A DNA stretch of 64,000 nucleotides from Candidatus Saccharimonadota bacterium (GCA_017552385.1 JAFZQB010000010.1:1-64000), one strand, 5' to 3'; positions 8,349 to 16,832 are shown, counted from the stretch's first letter. Notes: generated by a model not told the origin, from the letters alone. Numbers and translations: made by a program.

Positions 8349-8960
8349 ATGAAGGACTTATCTGATTTGGTCCCAAATGAATACGATGTCAGCCATATAC
8401 CGACTTTGCATGAACACAGTTTTTGCTACATCGGATACGAGAGCCTTAGTTTCTTAGCGGATTACTGGGAAAATAAAGCCGCCGAATATAGCAAGAAAGG
8501 TGAGACCGATAATGCCGATGAACGCATCATTGATGTCAGCGAGGCGGAATTATGTCGCAAAAGAGCCGATAATCTGAAGAAACTGATGCCATATGCTGAG
8601 TCTAAACCACTGATTTTTGGCCAAAAACCTTATGAAGCCGGGCAGCGCATTACTTGCTTCTTCGAAAGCTCATCGAAAGGAGCGCCAGATGGTCTTAATG
8701 GCCCTGATCGCTTCGTCGATGCAACCGTAATAAAGGTGGTGCAGCACGGTTCAAAGACGAGCTATCAAATCAGGCTTCGTAGTCAAGCGAGTGATAATCT
8801 AAAGTTACATACTTTTACCCCAGATAAAGTATCGGCAATTCCGACCGACGACTTCCTTTACCTCCGGGTCCATCCTAATTTCTTCCGGATGTATCTCAAT
8901 ATCCGCGCTACTACTGAGTGCGAAAGAAGTAAAATTATACCTATCCTCTCTGCTCTTTAA
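8349..8960 (+). CDS. hypothetical protein, paralogue of the gene at 7499
   Basis: 203 aa from ATG 8349, set by the ribosome site AAGGAGGG (8336-8343); an in-frame start at 8289 would overlap the promoter TATAAT (8312-8317). The helical N-terminus (YIGYESLSFLADYW, ESKPLIFGQ) and the end (LYLRVHPNFFRMYL) match the neighbour at 7499, whereas the centre (ITCFFE, ATVIKVVQ, YQIRLRS) is a diverged beta-rich segment. The pair is therefore a tandem duplication that has diverged beyond DNA similarity. No function assigned. Own promoter and terminator (8968-8997). Confidence 0.75.
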   Translation: MKDLSDLVPNEYDVSHIPTLHEHSFCYIGYESLSFLADYWENKAAEYSKKGETDNADERIIDVSEAELCRKRADNLKKLMPYAESKPLIFGQKPYEAGQRITCFFESSSKGAPDGLNGPDRFVDATVIKVVQHGSKTSYQIRLRSQASDNLKLHTFTPDKVSAIPTDDFLYLRVHPNFFRMYLNIRATTECERSKIIPILSAL

Positions 8961-8967
8961 TCATCTA

Positions 8968-8997
8968 CCTCCAGCCAATAATAACTGGAGGTTTTTT
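8968..8997 (+). terminator. intrinsic terminator
   Basis: CCTCCAG (8968-8974)/CTGGAGG (8985-8991) and six T. Confidence 0.9.
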
Positions 8998-9009
8998 AAT
9001 TGCAATTAT

Positions 9010-9093
9010 CTAAAAAAAATGTTACTATCTGATTAGCAACTCTTCAGAGTTGGGAACCCATACAATTTGGATAGTTATTTTTTAATAAAAAGT
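9010..9093. other. structured intergenic element with A/T-tracted outer stem
   Basis: An A-tract followed by ACTATC (about 9011-9030) is complementary to GATAGT followed by a T-tract (about 9077-9092). Inside is a perfect hairpin CAACTC-TTCA-GAGTTG (9040-9055). The whole looks like a branched, roughly symmetric terminator or a small RNA in the gap before the gene at 9155. TACAAT at 9111-9116 is the likely -10 of that gene. Confidence 0.4.
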
Positions 9094-9154
9094 GCATTTT
9101 GTCAAACGATTACAATACTAGCGACGACGACCCAGATAGAAAGGGGGAACCAAG

Positions 9155-10750
9155 GTGAAAACAATAGACCACTGGAAAAGAGTCGGAAATATTACCTATA
9201 CTGAATTTCCGGTCTTTGATGAACTCGCACAGCTCAGACCAGACGCCGCACAAAAAGTCATGACGTTCTTCCGGATGATTGGCCTTGGTACCCCACGGCA
9301 AATCAACGAGGCTATCGGTGAGCCAAATGACAGTGACCGAGTCGAATGCTTGCTGAGACGGATTAATGTTAAAGTCTCGGTCGACGAGGCTACATCAGCA
9401 GAGAATGTTCGCGAATTTGAAGAATACCAGAAAGAGATCTTAGGGGAAGACACTAAGGCCTATACCATCAATGTAAGCGATATCGTCGTAGAAGCTCAGA
9501 GCATTCACTACAGTCTAGAGAAAGCTCTTAGAAAGTTGCTTGCAGCGCATGGCTTCAAGGGGTCGACAGAGCCGTCTAAAGACTCAAAGTTCAGAAAAAA
9601 ATTGAGCGAGATGGCGGCAGACACACCAGAAAAGAGCCAATGGATAATAAAGAGACCTACTTCGCAAGAGCCTCCAAAAGACAATTCATCGCTCAGGTTA
9701 TCTAGTAGGTTCTTGTTAGGGTTACCGGACATGCCTACACGCCGGAGAGGCTCTGCAGCGACGTCGGCAAGACCCCAAGCCATGGCGGCCAAAAAGGCAC
9801 CGGAACGACCCACGGAAAAGACGACAACGGTAATACCAGAACAGCCGCAGGTAACGACACCAGAGCAAACTCCTCCAGAAAAGGTGCCGGAACAACTTTC
9901 GGAAAAGGCGCCAGAACAGCCCTCGGAAGTGACTCTGGGGCAACCCTCGGAAGAAGACCCAGAAGTAGTGTCTAAGCTGGCCCAAGCACAAGAGCTACCC
10001 AAGGAGAAAGATCCGGGAGTCACGCCGGAGCCTGAGCCTATTCAGGAGGGGCCGCCAGAAGCGGCTGCAGAGCCAGCAGAGGGGTCGGACGAAATCTCCA
10101 AGAAAGTGTTGGATTATGCCGCGGCCTGTACTATTGACGCCAGAAGGGGATACATGAACCGCAGAGAAGTGCTCAATGACAAAGAGTATCTAAGGAAACT
10201 CGTCGAGCATTTCCCACTTGTAAGCAATGAAATCATCGCAAGGTATTTGTTCGATGGCTCAATAACAGGTATTCAGGTAGGTAATAAGATACGCGCCGCC
10301 GGCATCAAAAAGCAGATCGGTAGAAGGTTAGGAGGGTCTGACAATATACGCGCAATCTATCAGCGCGCATCGTTTGTCGCTTGGACGAACGGAGATTGGC
10401 GATCTTATCTGGATCATGCTTTGGCCCACGCCAAAAAAGACGCTGATCCGGAAGCCATGGAAGAACTGAATCGAGCCACTGACGATTTGGCCAAACATGG
10501 ACAGTCCACTCCGCCCCCTTGCCACTTTGAAGCAATTAACAAACGCGCGGACTACGTACCGGCAACGGTCGAGACAATGAAAGTATTGCCCGGAACGAAG
10601 CCAATCGTATATCGAGAAGGGCACTTTGGCGCAACCATTGACGTATCTACCACTGCAGGGCGAGCCGAAATCGAATCACTCGTTATGTACATCATGACAA
10701 ATATGCCGAATATTAAGCTGGATTCGTATAGTATTTATCCAGACGAATAA
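9155..10750 (+). CDS. hypothetical protein with Pro/Glu-rich central linker, 531 aa
   Basis: GTG start set by AAGGGGG (9141-9147). Three parts: an N-terminal helical domain (about 1-170), a low-complexity linker of Pro/Glu/Gln/Lys with repeated PEQ-type units (about 215-310), and a C-terminal helical domain (about 315-531) containing ARYLFDGSITGIQVG and IRAIYQRASFVAWTNGDW. I do not recognise either domain. The linker arose by short in-frame repeats (PEQ, PEK, SEE). Base use is more GC-rich than in neighbouring core genes. Own leader with a strong ribosome site and own terminator: a stand-alone accessory unit. Cytosolic, as no signal or membrane segment is seen. Confidence 0.7.
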   Translation: MKTIDHWKRVGNITYTEFPVFDELAQLRPDAAQKVMTFFRMIGLGTPRQINEAIGEPNDSDRVECLLRRINVKVSVDEATSAENVREFEEYQKEILGEDTKAYTINVSDIVVEAQSIHYSLEKALRKLLAAHGFKGSTEPSKDSKFRKKLSEMAADTPEKSQWIIKRPTSQEPPKDNSSLRLSSRFLLGLPDMPTRRRGSAATSARPQAMAAKKAPERPTEKTTTVIPEQPQVTTPEQTPPEKVPEQLSEKAPEQPSEVTLGQPSEEDPEVVSKLAQAQELPKEKDPGVTPEPEPIQEGPPEAAAEPAEGSDEISKKVLDYAAACTIDARRGYMNRREVLNDKEYLRKLVEHFPLVSNEIIARYLFDGSITGIQVGNKIRAAGIKKQIGRRLGGSDNIRAIYQRASFVAWTNGDWRSYLDHALAHAKKDADPEAMEELNRATDDLAKHGQSTPPPCHFEAINKRADYVPATVETMKVLPGTKPIVYREGHFGATIDVSTTAGRAEIESLVMYIMTNMPNIKLDSYSIYPDE

Positions 10751-10759
10751 CTATCCACA

Positions 10760-10785
10760 CTCCCAGCCTAACGCTGGGAGTTTTT
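10760..10785 (+). terminator. intrinsic terminator
   Basis: CTCCCAGC (10760-10767)/GCTGGGAG (10773-10780), loop CTAAC, five T. Confidence 0.9.
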
Positions 10786-10806
10786 CATGCATGATATAAT
10801 AAGGTC

Positions 10807-11598
10807 ATGTATTTAATTGACACTCATTGCCATCTTCATGACCGCGAATTCTTCAGCGAAGAACAGGCGGAAAAAATGCTAGAGAATGCCCACGCCCGGG
10901 GCGTTAGGCAAGTTATCTGTATCGGGACTTCACACCAAGATTCTTTGAATGCTTCCGCGTTCGCCGAGTCTCACCAAGATGTTTTCTGGACATATGGGAC
11001 CCACCCAGAAGCATCAAATGATTATGAAATTAATTGCAAAAAAAGCAAGGGGCTTGTAGCCATTGGGGAAGTGGGTCTAGATTACCATTATCCGGGGTAC
11101 GATAGAGATGAGCAAATCCGATTGCTCGAAGAATCAATTGATTTGGCAATCAAGTTGTCGCTCCCATGCTCGTTCCACGTACGCGACGCAATGTCCGACT
11201 TCTTCTCTGTAGTAAAGAACTTTCCGAAGTTAAAACCTAGTGTCTTGCACTCATTCTCGGACACGAAAGAGAATCTAGAATACGCGTTAGAAAACGGTTT
11301 TTATATTGGCGTCAACGGATTGATTACCTTTGCGGGCCTCGACTGTTTTAAGCAAACCACCCCTGATTTTCTAGACCACTGCATCTTAGAAACAGACGCT
11401 CCCTTCTTGACACCAGAGCCAAATCGTGGTAAAATAAATGAACCAGGTAATATCGCTGATATTGCCACTTGGTTATCACGTAAATTGGGAGTCTCGGAAC
11501 CAGAAGTTGCCGAGAAGACAACCAACAATGCAAGAAAAATCTACCACCTTCCTAATCCCGAACCAGCCGAGCCAGGCGCCCGCGCTGAATTTTCTTGA
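10807..11598 (+). CDS. tatD: TatD family metal-dependent DNase/hydrolase
   Basis: 263 aa, usual family length. TIM-barrel amidohydrolase fold: DTHCHLHD near the N-terminus (metal His pair), IGEVGLDYHY (metal Glu), SFHVRD, LHSFSD and the final ETDAPFL, all typical of TatD/YcfH. TatD enzymes are 3'-5' exonucleases or DNA-quality-control hydrolases in the cytosol. TGATATAAT ends 6 bases before ATG: leaderless. The last 24 codons overlap the start of a small frame at 11528, and the C-terminal tail (after YHLPNPEP) is longer than the usual RIFxL ending, which fits with the overlap region having been shaped by another frame. Confidence 0.9.
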   Translation: MYLIDTHCHLHDREFFSEEQAEKMLENAHARGVRQVICIGTSHQDSLNASAFAESHQDVFWTYGTHPEASNDYEINCKKSKGLVAIGEVGLDYHYPGYDRDEQIRLLEESIDLAIKLSLPCSFHVRDAMSDFFSVVKNFPKLKPSVLHSFSDTKENLEYALENGFYIGVNGLITFAGLDCFKQTTPDFLDHCILETDAPFLTPEPNRGKINEPGNIADIATWLSRKLGVSEPEVAEKTTNNARKIYHLPNPEPAEPGARAEFS

Positions 11599-11680
11599 GC
11601 TGCGTGACCAAGAGATCTACGCCGAGCTGAACCATATCGCAGAGGAGATTGACCGATGCCGAGCCTTGATTCTGTTTTAG
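11528..11680 (+). CDS. small overlapping protein, 50 aa
   Basis: A short frame begins inside the 3' end of tatD (71-base overlap) and ends 25 bases inside the gene at 11656. Codon choice in the part between the two genes (GAG CTG, GAC, ATC, GCC) looks coding, and the peptide has an amphipathic helix (RDQEIYAELNHIAEEIDR). It would couple translation through all three genes. The ribosome site is weak. It could also be chance, but without it 57 bases separate tatD from the next gene with no promoter. Confidence 0.45.
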   Translation: MQEKSTTFLIPNQPSQAPALNFLELRDQEIYAELNHIAEEIDRCRALILF

Positions 11681-12018
11681 AGAGGTTTAAGCCTCGCAAA
11701 TATCTCACCAAGACCATCGAGGATAAGATTAATGCCGAATCCGAACTTGGTCGCACGATTTTTGGTCCTATCCCAGCCGGCCACCAACGTGAATTCTTCG
11801 AACACAAGAAAAATATCTGGATTTGGCATGAATCATGGCTAGATAGCGGCATTAATCAGGAGATTACTATTCGCTATGAAGTCCGTCCGGACGGAGTCTT
11901 TAAGAAAGTCAACGGATCCGCCTATTACAAGCTAGAAGGTGCCGAGCTAAGCAACTTTGTTCAGGCTACCAGACGCTATCTTGAGCTTATTAAAACCGAG
12001 CTTTATCACGCGAATTAA
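11656..12018 (+). CDS. conserved-looking hypothetical protein, 120 aa
   Basis: A soluble protein: a helical N-terminus (PSLDSVLERFKPRKYL), then a compact beta-rich core with many Trp/Tyr (NIWIWHESW, ITIRYEVRPDGVFKKVNG) and a C-terminal helix. The region from GPIPAGHQREFF onward resembles no family I can name with confidence. AGGAG (11642-11646) precedes ATG. Probably co-transcribed with tatD. A terminator follows at 12039-12071. Confidence 0.75.
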   Translation: MPSLDSVLERFKPRKYLTKTIEDKINAESELGRTIFGPIPAGHQREFFEHKKNIWIWHESWLDSGINQEITIRYEVRPDGVFKKVNGSAYYKLEGAELSNFVQATRRYLELIKTELYHAN

Positions 12019-12038
12019 GCGCGTGTGAAAAATGCGAC

Positions 12039-12071
12039 AGCTATTGGGGTAGCACCCCTGTTAGCTATTTT
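12039..12071 (+). terminator. intrinsic terminator
   Basis: AGCTA-TT-GGGGT / ACCCC-TGT-TAGCT stem with AGC loop, followed by ATTTT. Confidence 0.7.
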
Positions 12072-12109
12072 GGTTCTTTTCGCTAATGTTTATGTGCTAT
12101 AATGGACTC

Positions 12110-12646
12110 ATGGAACCAGTTATCCCTATTGACGACGATAAGACAGAAGAGACTTCGAAAACCAAAAAAAAGCTTAGCAAAAAAGCCAAGCTCGCCATCA
12201 TAATTTCAGCTGCCGTAGTTGTACTACTAGGTATAGCGGCGGTCTTATTTTTCGTTGTCTTTAAGAAAGAAGAACCAGAAATTGTCCTGACGGATCGCGA
12301 TATCCTTACTTCGATCTCCTGGGAAAAACAGGGTGCCCCCACCGTCATCTGGACTTTTCGTGCCGACGGTACTGGAGAAATCACTACAAATAAGTCAAAC
12401 TATTATAACACTACTTGGTCTCTCAATGACGAAGAGGGGATCGACACCACGCTCGATATTACTACGTCCTGGCTTTATGAGCTGAAGGACTCTTTTACCT
12501 TTAAATTAGACCGCGAAGCCAACACTTTTACAGTAAAAAATCTGGCCGACGAAACAGAGTCAATCTTTGTGCCTCTAGGTACTGCCGAAAAAGCTACCGC
12601 GGGACAACTTGAAGGCCCCGCTGAGCTTGAAAAAACAGAAGAATAA
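12110..12646 (+). CDS. single-pass membrane protein with external lipocalin-like beta domain
   Basis: 178 aa. Lys-rich cytosolic N-terminus, membrane helix about residues 27-50, then an external domain with alternating beta strands (VIWTFRADGTGEITT, TFKLDREANTFTVKN) that resembles the small lipocalin-like domains found in bacterial lipoproteins. ATG 12110 is chosen over an in-frame upstream ATG at 12086 because TGCTATAAT (12095-12103) ends 6 bases before it. Leaderless. Ends in a short Glu-rich tail. Function unknown; it may bind a small ligand or cover the surface. Confidence 0.75.
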   Translation: MEPVIPIDDDKTEETSKTKKKLSKKAKLAIIISAAVVVLLGIAAVLFFVVFKKEEPEIVLTDRDILTSISWEKQGAPTVIWTFRADGTGEITTNKSNYYNTTWSLNDEEGIDTTLDITTSWLYELKDSFTFKLDREANTFTVKNLADETESIFVPLGTAEKATAGQLEGPAELEKTEE

Positions 12647-12661
12647 TTATATAATATATCT

Positions 12662-13810
12662 ATGATTTATCTCGATCATGCAGCCGCAACGCCGGTTTCT
12701 GACAAGGTTTTGAAAGCCATGAAACCATTCATGACAGATGACTTTTTCAACCCATCCAGTGCCTATCTTCCAGCGGCGCGCGTTCGAGGTATGTATGAAG
12801 ATGCGAAAAACAAAATCGCAAACTTTATTGGGGCGAAGGGCAACGATCTCGTAATTACGAGCGGAGCCACTGAGGCCAACATGCTAGCCTGTACGGCTGT
12901 GTCGAAAACCGGAAAAATCCTCGTTCTTGAGACCGAACACGCCTCTGTGCTGGAAAATGTTAAGAAATATAAATACAGCACTGTCAAGGCGGATAAAACC
13001 GGCCTAATCAATCTCACCGACCTTAAAGCTAAACTAACAGACGATGTGGAACTAGTGTCTGTCTCCCTTGCAAATAATGAGCTTGGCACCATCCAGCCAC
13101 TTGCTGAAATTTCGCAAATCTTGAAGGAAGTTCGTTTATCTCGTCTTAAAAAAGGCATTACCACTCAATTGTTGCTTCATTCTGATGCATCGCAGGGGCT
13201 AGCACTTATAGAATTGAACGTCGCACGCCTTGGCGTCGATCTTATGACGTTAAACGCCGCCAAAGTCTGCGGGCCGAAGGGCGTAGGCGCGCTCTATGTT
13301 GGACATGGCGTACGTCTCAACCCGGTTTCTATGGGTGGTGGCCAAGAACGCGGTCTCCGTGCCGGCACCGAAAACATTGCGGGCGTTGTTGGTTTTGCTA
13401 CAGCCATAGATGCCGTAAAAGGACATTCTACTGCTGCGCGCAAAAAATACACTACCCTAGTGAAAAGTTTGAAGTCGGAGCTGGAAAAAGCCAAGGTCGA
13501 ACCAATCTTTTTGGGCACCCCCAAACATCAGCTCGCAAATTTCCTCCCAGTTAGCTTTCCGGGTCTAGACGCCGAGCGACTTATCTTCATGCTCGAAGAA
13601 AAAGAAGTTTATGTTTCAACTGGCGCCGCTTGCTCTGCTTCGAAAGGTGAACCATCTCACGTACTTCGTGCCATTGGTCTTAGCAGTAAAGAGATCGCTG
13701 GCTCGCTACGCATTTCTCTCGGCGTTTTGAACAACGAATCGAATGTCAAGGAAGCGGGTAAAATCATTCGTGAAGTCGTAGACAAAGAATACGCGAGGCT
13801 CTATGACTAA
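12662..13810 (+). CDS. iscS: cysteine desulfurase (IscS/NifS type)
   Basis: 382 aa PLP enzyme. The N-terminus YLDHAAATPV, ITSGATEANM, the Schiff-base lysine in NAAKVCGPKG (K201) and the mobile-loop cysteine in STGAACSASKG (C324) are all present. It removes sulfur from cysteine and passes it on. The partner here is mnmA, which overlaps its 3' end by 8 bases (ATGACTAA), so the main use is probably 2-thiouridine in tRNA. TATAAT (12650-12655) ends 6 bases before ATG: leaderless. No Fe-S scaffold gene is in the window. Confidence 0.95.
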   Translation: MIYLDHAAATPVSDKVLKAMKPFMTDDFFNPSSAYLPAARVRGMYEDAKNKIANFIGAKGNDLVITSGATEANMLACTAVSKTGKILVLETEHASVLENVKKYKYSTVKADKTGLINLTDLKAKLTDDVELVSVSLANNELGTIQPLAEISQILKEVRLSRLKKGITTQLLLHSDASQGLALIELNVARLGVDLMTLNAAKVCGPKGVGALYVGHGVRLNPVSMGGGQERGLRAGTENIAGVVGFATAIDAVKGHSTAARKKYTTLVKSLKSELEKAKVEPIFLGTPKHQLANFLPVSFPGLDAERLIFMLEEKEVYVSTGAACSASKGEPSHVLRAIGLSSKEIAGSLRISLGVLNNESNVKEAGKIIREVVDKEYARLYD

Positions 13811-14849
13811 ACAAAACGCGACTGTCTTCCTCGGCATGTCTGGTGGTGTCGATTCGTCTGTTTCGGCGATTCTTCTTAAAGAGCAAGGCTACAAGGTGGT
13901 GGGCGTATATATGAAAAACTGGAGCAAAGATCTCCCCGGTATGAAATGTCCGTGGGCTGAGGATCTGGCCGATGCTAAACGCGTTGCTGTAAAGCTAGGC
14001 ATCGACTTCATGGTCTTCGATTTTGAAAAAGAGTACAAGCAAAAAGTCGTCGACTATATGTTGGGAGAATTTCAGGCCGGTCGTACGCCTAATCCTGACA
14101 TTATGTGCAACGAGGAGATTAAGTTTAAATTATTCTTCGAAGAAGCTTTAAAACGTGGTGCGGACTATATCGCTACTGGCCACTATGCAAAGTCCGAGAA
14201 CGGGAAACTCAAACTAGCTAAAGACGATAATAAAGACCAGACTTATTTTCTCTATCGCATTTCTAAAGAAGCTGTCGAAAAAACACTTTTCCCACTAGCA
14301 GAGCTCAAGAAACCCGAAGTTAAACAAATTGCGGCTAAGCATAATCTGGCAAACGCCTATAAAAAAGAGTCTATGGGGGTTTGCTTTGTTGGCGATGTTG
14401 GTATGAAAGATTTCTTGCGCGAATATATCGACCTTAAGCCAGGTGAAATTCGTGACGCTGACACCGAAGAAGTTCTAGGCTATCATGATGGCGCGGTTTT
14501 TTATACAATTGGCCAACGTCATGGCCTATACGTTGGTGGTGGGTTGCCATATTATGTCGTTAAAAAAGACTTGAAGAATAACATCGTCTATGTATCTAAG
14601 AATCTCAACAACGAAGAATTATGGACCAAGGAAATCGTGCTCGAGAGTATTTTCCTTCGCGATCCAGCCGACTTACCAAAGGACGGTAATATTTTGATTC
14701 GTCTTCGTCATCGTGCACCACTCGTCCCAGCTACCTTCAAAAAAGATCGAGTTATTCTCGGCGAAGAAGTCAAGACTATTGCTGCTGGCCAATCTGTTGT
14801 GTTCTATCATGATGATATCTGCCTCGGTGGCGGCATAGTTAAGAGCTAA
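13803..14849 (+). CDS. mnmA: tRNA-specific 2-thiouridylase MnmA
   Basis: 348 aa. PP-loop ATP site SGGVDSS near residue 15, catalytic cysteines C102 (PDIMCNEE) and C194 (MGVCFVGD), and the C-terminal beta-barrel (TIGQRHGLYVGGG). It activates U34 of tRNA Glu, Gln and Lys with ATP and inserts sulfur relayed from IscS, whose gene overlaps by 8 bases. The window's tRNA-Lys has a TTT anticodon and is a substrate; the CTG tRNA-Gln is not. Confidence 0.95.
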   Translation: MTKQNATVFLGMSGGVDSSVSAILLKEQGYKVVGVYMKNWSKDLPGMKCPWAEDLADAKRVAVKLGIDFMVFDFEKEYKQKVVDYMLGEFQAGRTPNPDIMCNEEIKFKLFFEEALKRGADYIATGHYAKSENGKLKLAKDDNKDQTYFLYRISKEAVEKTLFPLAELKKPEVKQIAAKHNLANAYKKESMGVCFVGDVGMKDFLREYIDLKPGEIRDADTEEVLGYHDGAVFYTIGQRHGLYVGGGLPYYVVKKDLKNNIVYVSKNLNNEELWTKEIVLESIFLRDPADLPKDGNILIRLRHRAPLVPATFKKDRVILGEEVKTIAAGQSVVFYHDDICLGGGIVKS

Positions 14850-14957
14850 CTCTTTTGATTTTTTAGGAACGCTGTGATATCATGTAGGCAATTTAGTGGG
14901 CTTTAAAGTACCTTATGAATTTGGGTCTGGACAAGGCCGAGGAAGGAGGGTAGAAAC

Positions 14958-15329
14958 ATGAAAGTAGATGAACTGAAGAAACGCGTCGAGAATTTGCCGA
15001 GGTACCAATTTATTATTTTGTCTGGGGGCTCGCTAGTGATGCATGGTCTACGCGAAGAAACACAGGATGTTGATATTTGCGTGTCCGATACGCTAGCCAA
15101 GGATCTGGGGATATTCGGCAAAGAGCCCAACGAAAAAGGTTATTATGAATTGCCTAACGGAATGGACGTAATGGTTGGCATGGAGAAAATCAACAGTGAG
15201 CTTGTTGGTGACTACCTATGCCAAAGGCTGGAAGACATCCTAAAGTTCAAGAAGGCGCGCAATTTGCCGAAGGACCAACAAGATATATATAAAATCGAAG
15301 AATGCCTCGCTCAACAAGGTCACAGCTAA
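14958..15329 (+). CDS. nucleotidyltransferase-fold protein
   Basis: 123 aa. The N-terminal half carries the nucleotidyltransferase signature: LSGGSLVMHGLR followed by TQDVDICVS (GGS then DxD). The end KDQQDIYKIEECL resembles the AbiEii/DUF6036-type group. Such proteins can be antitoxin or toxin halves, or tRNA or protein nucleotidylating enzymes; here no partner gene is adjacent. It is a single-gene unit: TGATATCAT (14874-14882) as promoter, a leader of about 70 bases, AAGGAGGG 6 bases before ATG, and a terminator. The role is not established from sequence. Confidence 0.65.
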   Translation: MKVDELKKRVENLPRYQFIILSGGSLVMHGLREETQDVDICVSDTLAKDLGIFGKEPNEKGYYELPNGMDVMVGMEKINSELVGDYLCQRLEDILKFKKARNLPKDQQDIYKIEECLAQQGHS

Positions 15330-15349
15330 TCCCGCCCAAATTCATCAAT

Positions 15350-15376
15350 CCCCAGCTACCAGGCTGGGGAGTTTTT
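15350..15376 (+). terminator. intrinsic terminator
   Basis: CCCCAGC (15350-15356)/GCTGGGG (15363-15369), then AG and five T. Confidence 0.9.
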
Positions 15377-15382
15377 AATTAG

Positions 15383-15409
15383 AAAACCCCGCCATGATAT
15401 ACGGCGGGG
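15383..15409 (-). terminator. intrinsic terminator of the HD hydrolase gene
   Basis: Minus strand: CCCCGCC/GGCGGGG stem (15387-15409) followed by TTTTC. Faces the plus-strand terminator at 15350. Confidence 0.85.
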
Positions 15410-15427
15410 CAAGACTAAGACAAGAGA

Positions 15428-16057
15428 CTATTTAGATCCATTAAAATCTAATTCAATATTATGAACAATAGCAAGATTAACGTAGATTGCGCGTAAACTT
15501 GCGCGAATGATATGAAGGGCGTTAGAGAGTTCCGGATAACGATTTTTTGCGTCATGGAGAACTGGCATCAAGAGCTCATGGGTTTCGATAATATTCTTCT
15601 TGATGGAGTCTTCATCCATAATACCTTCCATAGTAGAAAGATTCATAAAACGGTCGATGCCCTTGCACATTAATGCTTCTTTGGACTCAATCAACTCCCT
15701 AAAATACCGGCGCTTCATTGCGGCTTTTTCCTCGCCTTCAAAAGGTGTAATAGTCATATATTTTACACCGCGCTTGATATTGTCATTGACCGGCAAGGTC
15801 GAGAGCGGAACGCCACAGTCTTCAACAACATCATGAAGCAAGATAGTTGCAACCATATCGTCGGTGGTGCCATGCAGCGCAACGGCGTAACAAGCCATAG
15901 ACAACGGATGGATGATATAAGGTTGTCCATCCTTGCGTTTCTGCCCCGAGTGTTTATCGCATGCAAATCCCAGAGCTTTCTCGCTTTCTAGAAAGTGAGC
16001 GCCATGAAGATAACCACGGAGATACGTAAGCATCTTGTCTTTGTCATAAATGTACAT
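15428..16057 (-). CDS. HD-domain hydrolase similar to (p)ppGpp hydrolases
   Basis: 209 aa. Residues about 25-110 match the hydrolase half of SpoT/RelA and the stand-alone Mesh1/SAH enzymes: A.....H.GQ.RK.G.PYIIHP, then a helix and LLHDVVEDCG holding the HD pair. Such enzymes remove the 3'-pyrophosphate of ppGpp with manganese. No synthetase domain is present. It could therefore be a small alarmone hydrolase; a general HD phosphohydrolase is the alternative. Its leader has extended -10 TGTTATAAT (16089-16097, minus) and AAAGGGGG 7 bases before ATG, the accessory-gene type. Confidence 0.75.
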   Translation of the reverse strand: MYIYDKDKMLTYLRGYLHGAHFLESEKALGFACDKHSGQKRKDGQPYIIHPLSMACYAVALHGTTDDMVATILLHDVVEDCGVPLSTLPVNDNIKRGVKYMTITPFEGEEKAAMKRRYFRELIESKEALMCKGIDRFMNLSTMEGIMDEDSIKKNIIETHELLMPVLHDAKNRYPELSNALHIIRASLRAIYVNLAIVHNIELDFNGSK

Positions 16058-16163
16058 TTTTTAGCCCCCTTTCTAAAAATATTTACATATTATAACATTA
16101 TGCTACAAAAAAAGCAAGGCACCATTCATTTACTATGAAACCGATTATGCTATAATTATTATC

Positions 16164-16745
16164 ATGGGAACGAATTTTATCATCGCGCAAATCTTCGGGG
16201 TATTAAGTATCATTTGTAGTGTTTGCTCAATGCAGTTCAAAAAGCGCAAACATATTTTTATTGCCCTACTGCTTTTAAGTGTTTTCGCAGCGCTTAATCT
16301 CATTTTCCTGGACTCATTTTCGAGCGCCTACATTACTATCTTTGGCATCGTAGAAATGCTAATCAATAGTTTGTTCGAGCGCAAGAAAAAGTCAGTGCCA
16401 AAGCTCGTTATTGCTTTCTATGTGATTGTTAATATCGCCCTTGGAGCGCTCAACTTCACGGGCTGGCTTGACATATTACCTATTGCCTGCGCTTTGGTAT
16501 TCTGTGCTACATTGTTGACTAAGAACGAGCAAACTATTCGTAAAGAAATGCTCCTTAATCAAATCCTTTGGCTCGTCTTTGACTTCTCCGTTTGCGCATA
16601 CATGCTAGTCGTTTCCAATATTCTCACCATTATTTCTACGTCAATCGCCATTTATCGATTTAGCAAAACTAGAGCAGAGAAGAGCGCTACGCCGAAAAAT
16701 ATTTCTAAGAGCAAGGCCACCAAAAAATCTTCCAAAAAGAACTAG
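16164..16745 (+). CDS. YgjV-family integral membrane protein
   Basis: 193 aa with five or six hydrophobic helices, beginning IAQIFGVLSIICSVCSMQFKKRK, which fits the YgjV/Imp-YgjV family of small inner-membrane proteins. Two Lys-rich loops separate the helices, and a basic Lys/Ser tail ends the protein. Function of the family is not known. TGCTATAAT ends 7 bases before ATG: leaderless. Confidence 0.7.
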   Translation: MGTNFIIAQIFGVLSIICSVCSMQFKKRKHIFIALLLLSVFAALNLIFLDSFSSAYITIFGIVEMLINSLFERKKKSVPKLVIAFYVIVNIALGALNFTGWLDILPIACALVFCATLLTKNEQTIRKEMLLNQILWLVFDFSVCAYMLVVSNILTIISTSIAIYRFSKTRAEKSATPKNISKSKATKKSSKKN

Positions 16746-16832
16746 CAAGCAATGCAGTATATCTAGTATTGCCACATCCGACCGCATAGAAGGAATGTCA
16801 TGATGTATAATTAATATAAAAGAAAGGAAACT

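Noticed and set aside
9508-10023. 171-codon minus-strand frame with many Ser, Cys and Gly
   Set aside because: It is the antisense of the Pro/Glu repeat region of the gene at 9155; biased codons keep the reverse frame open.
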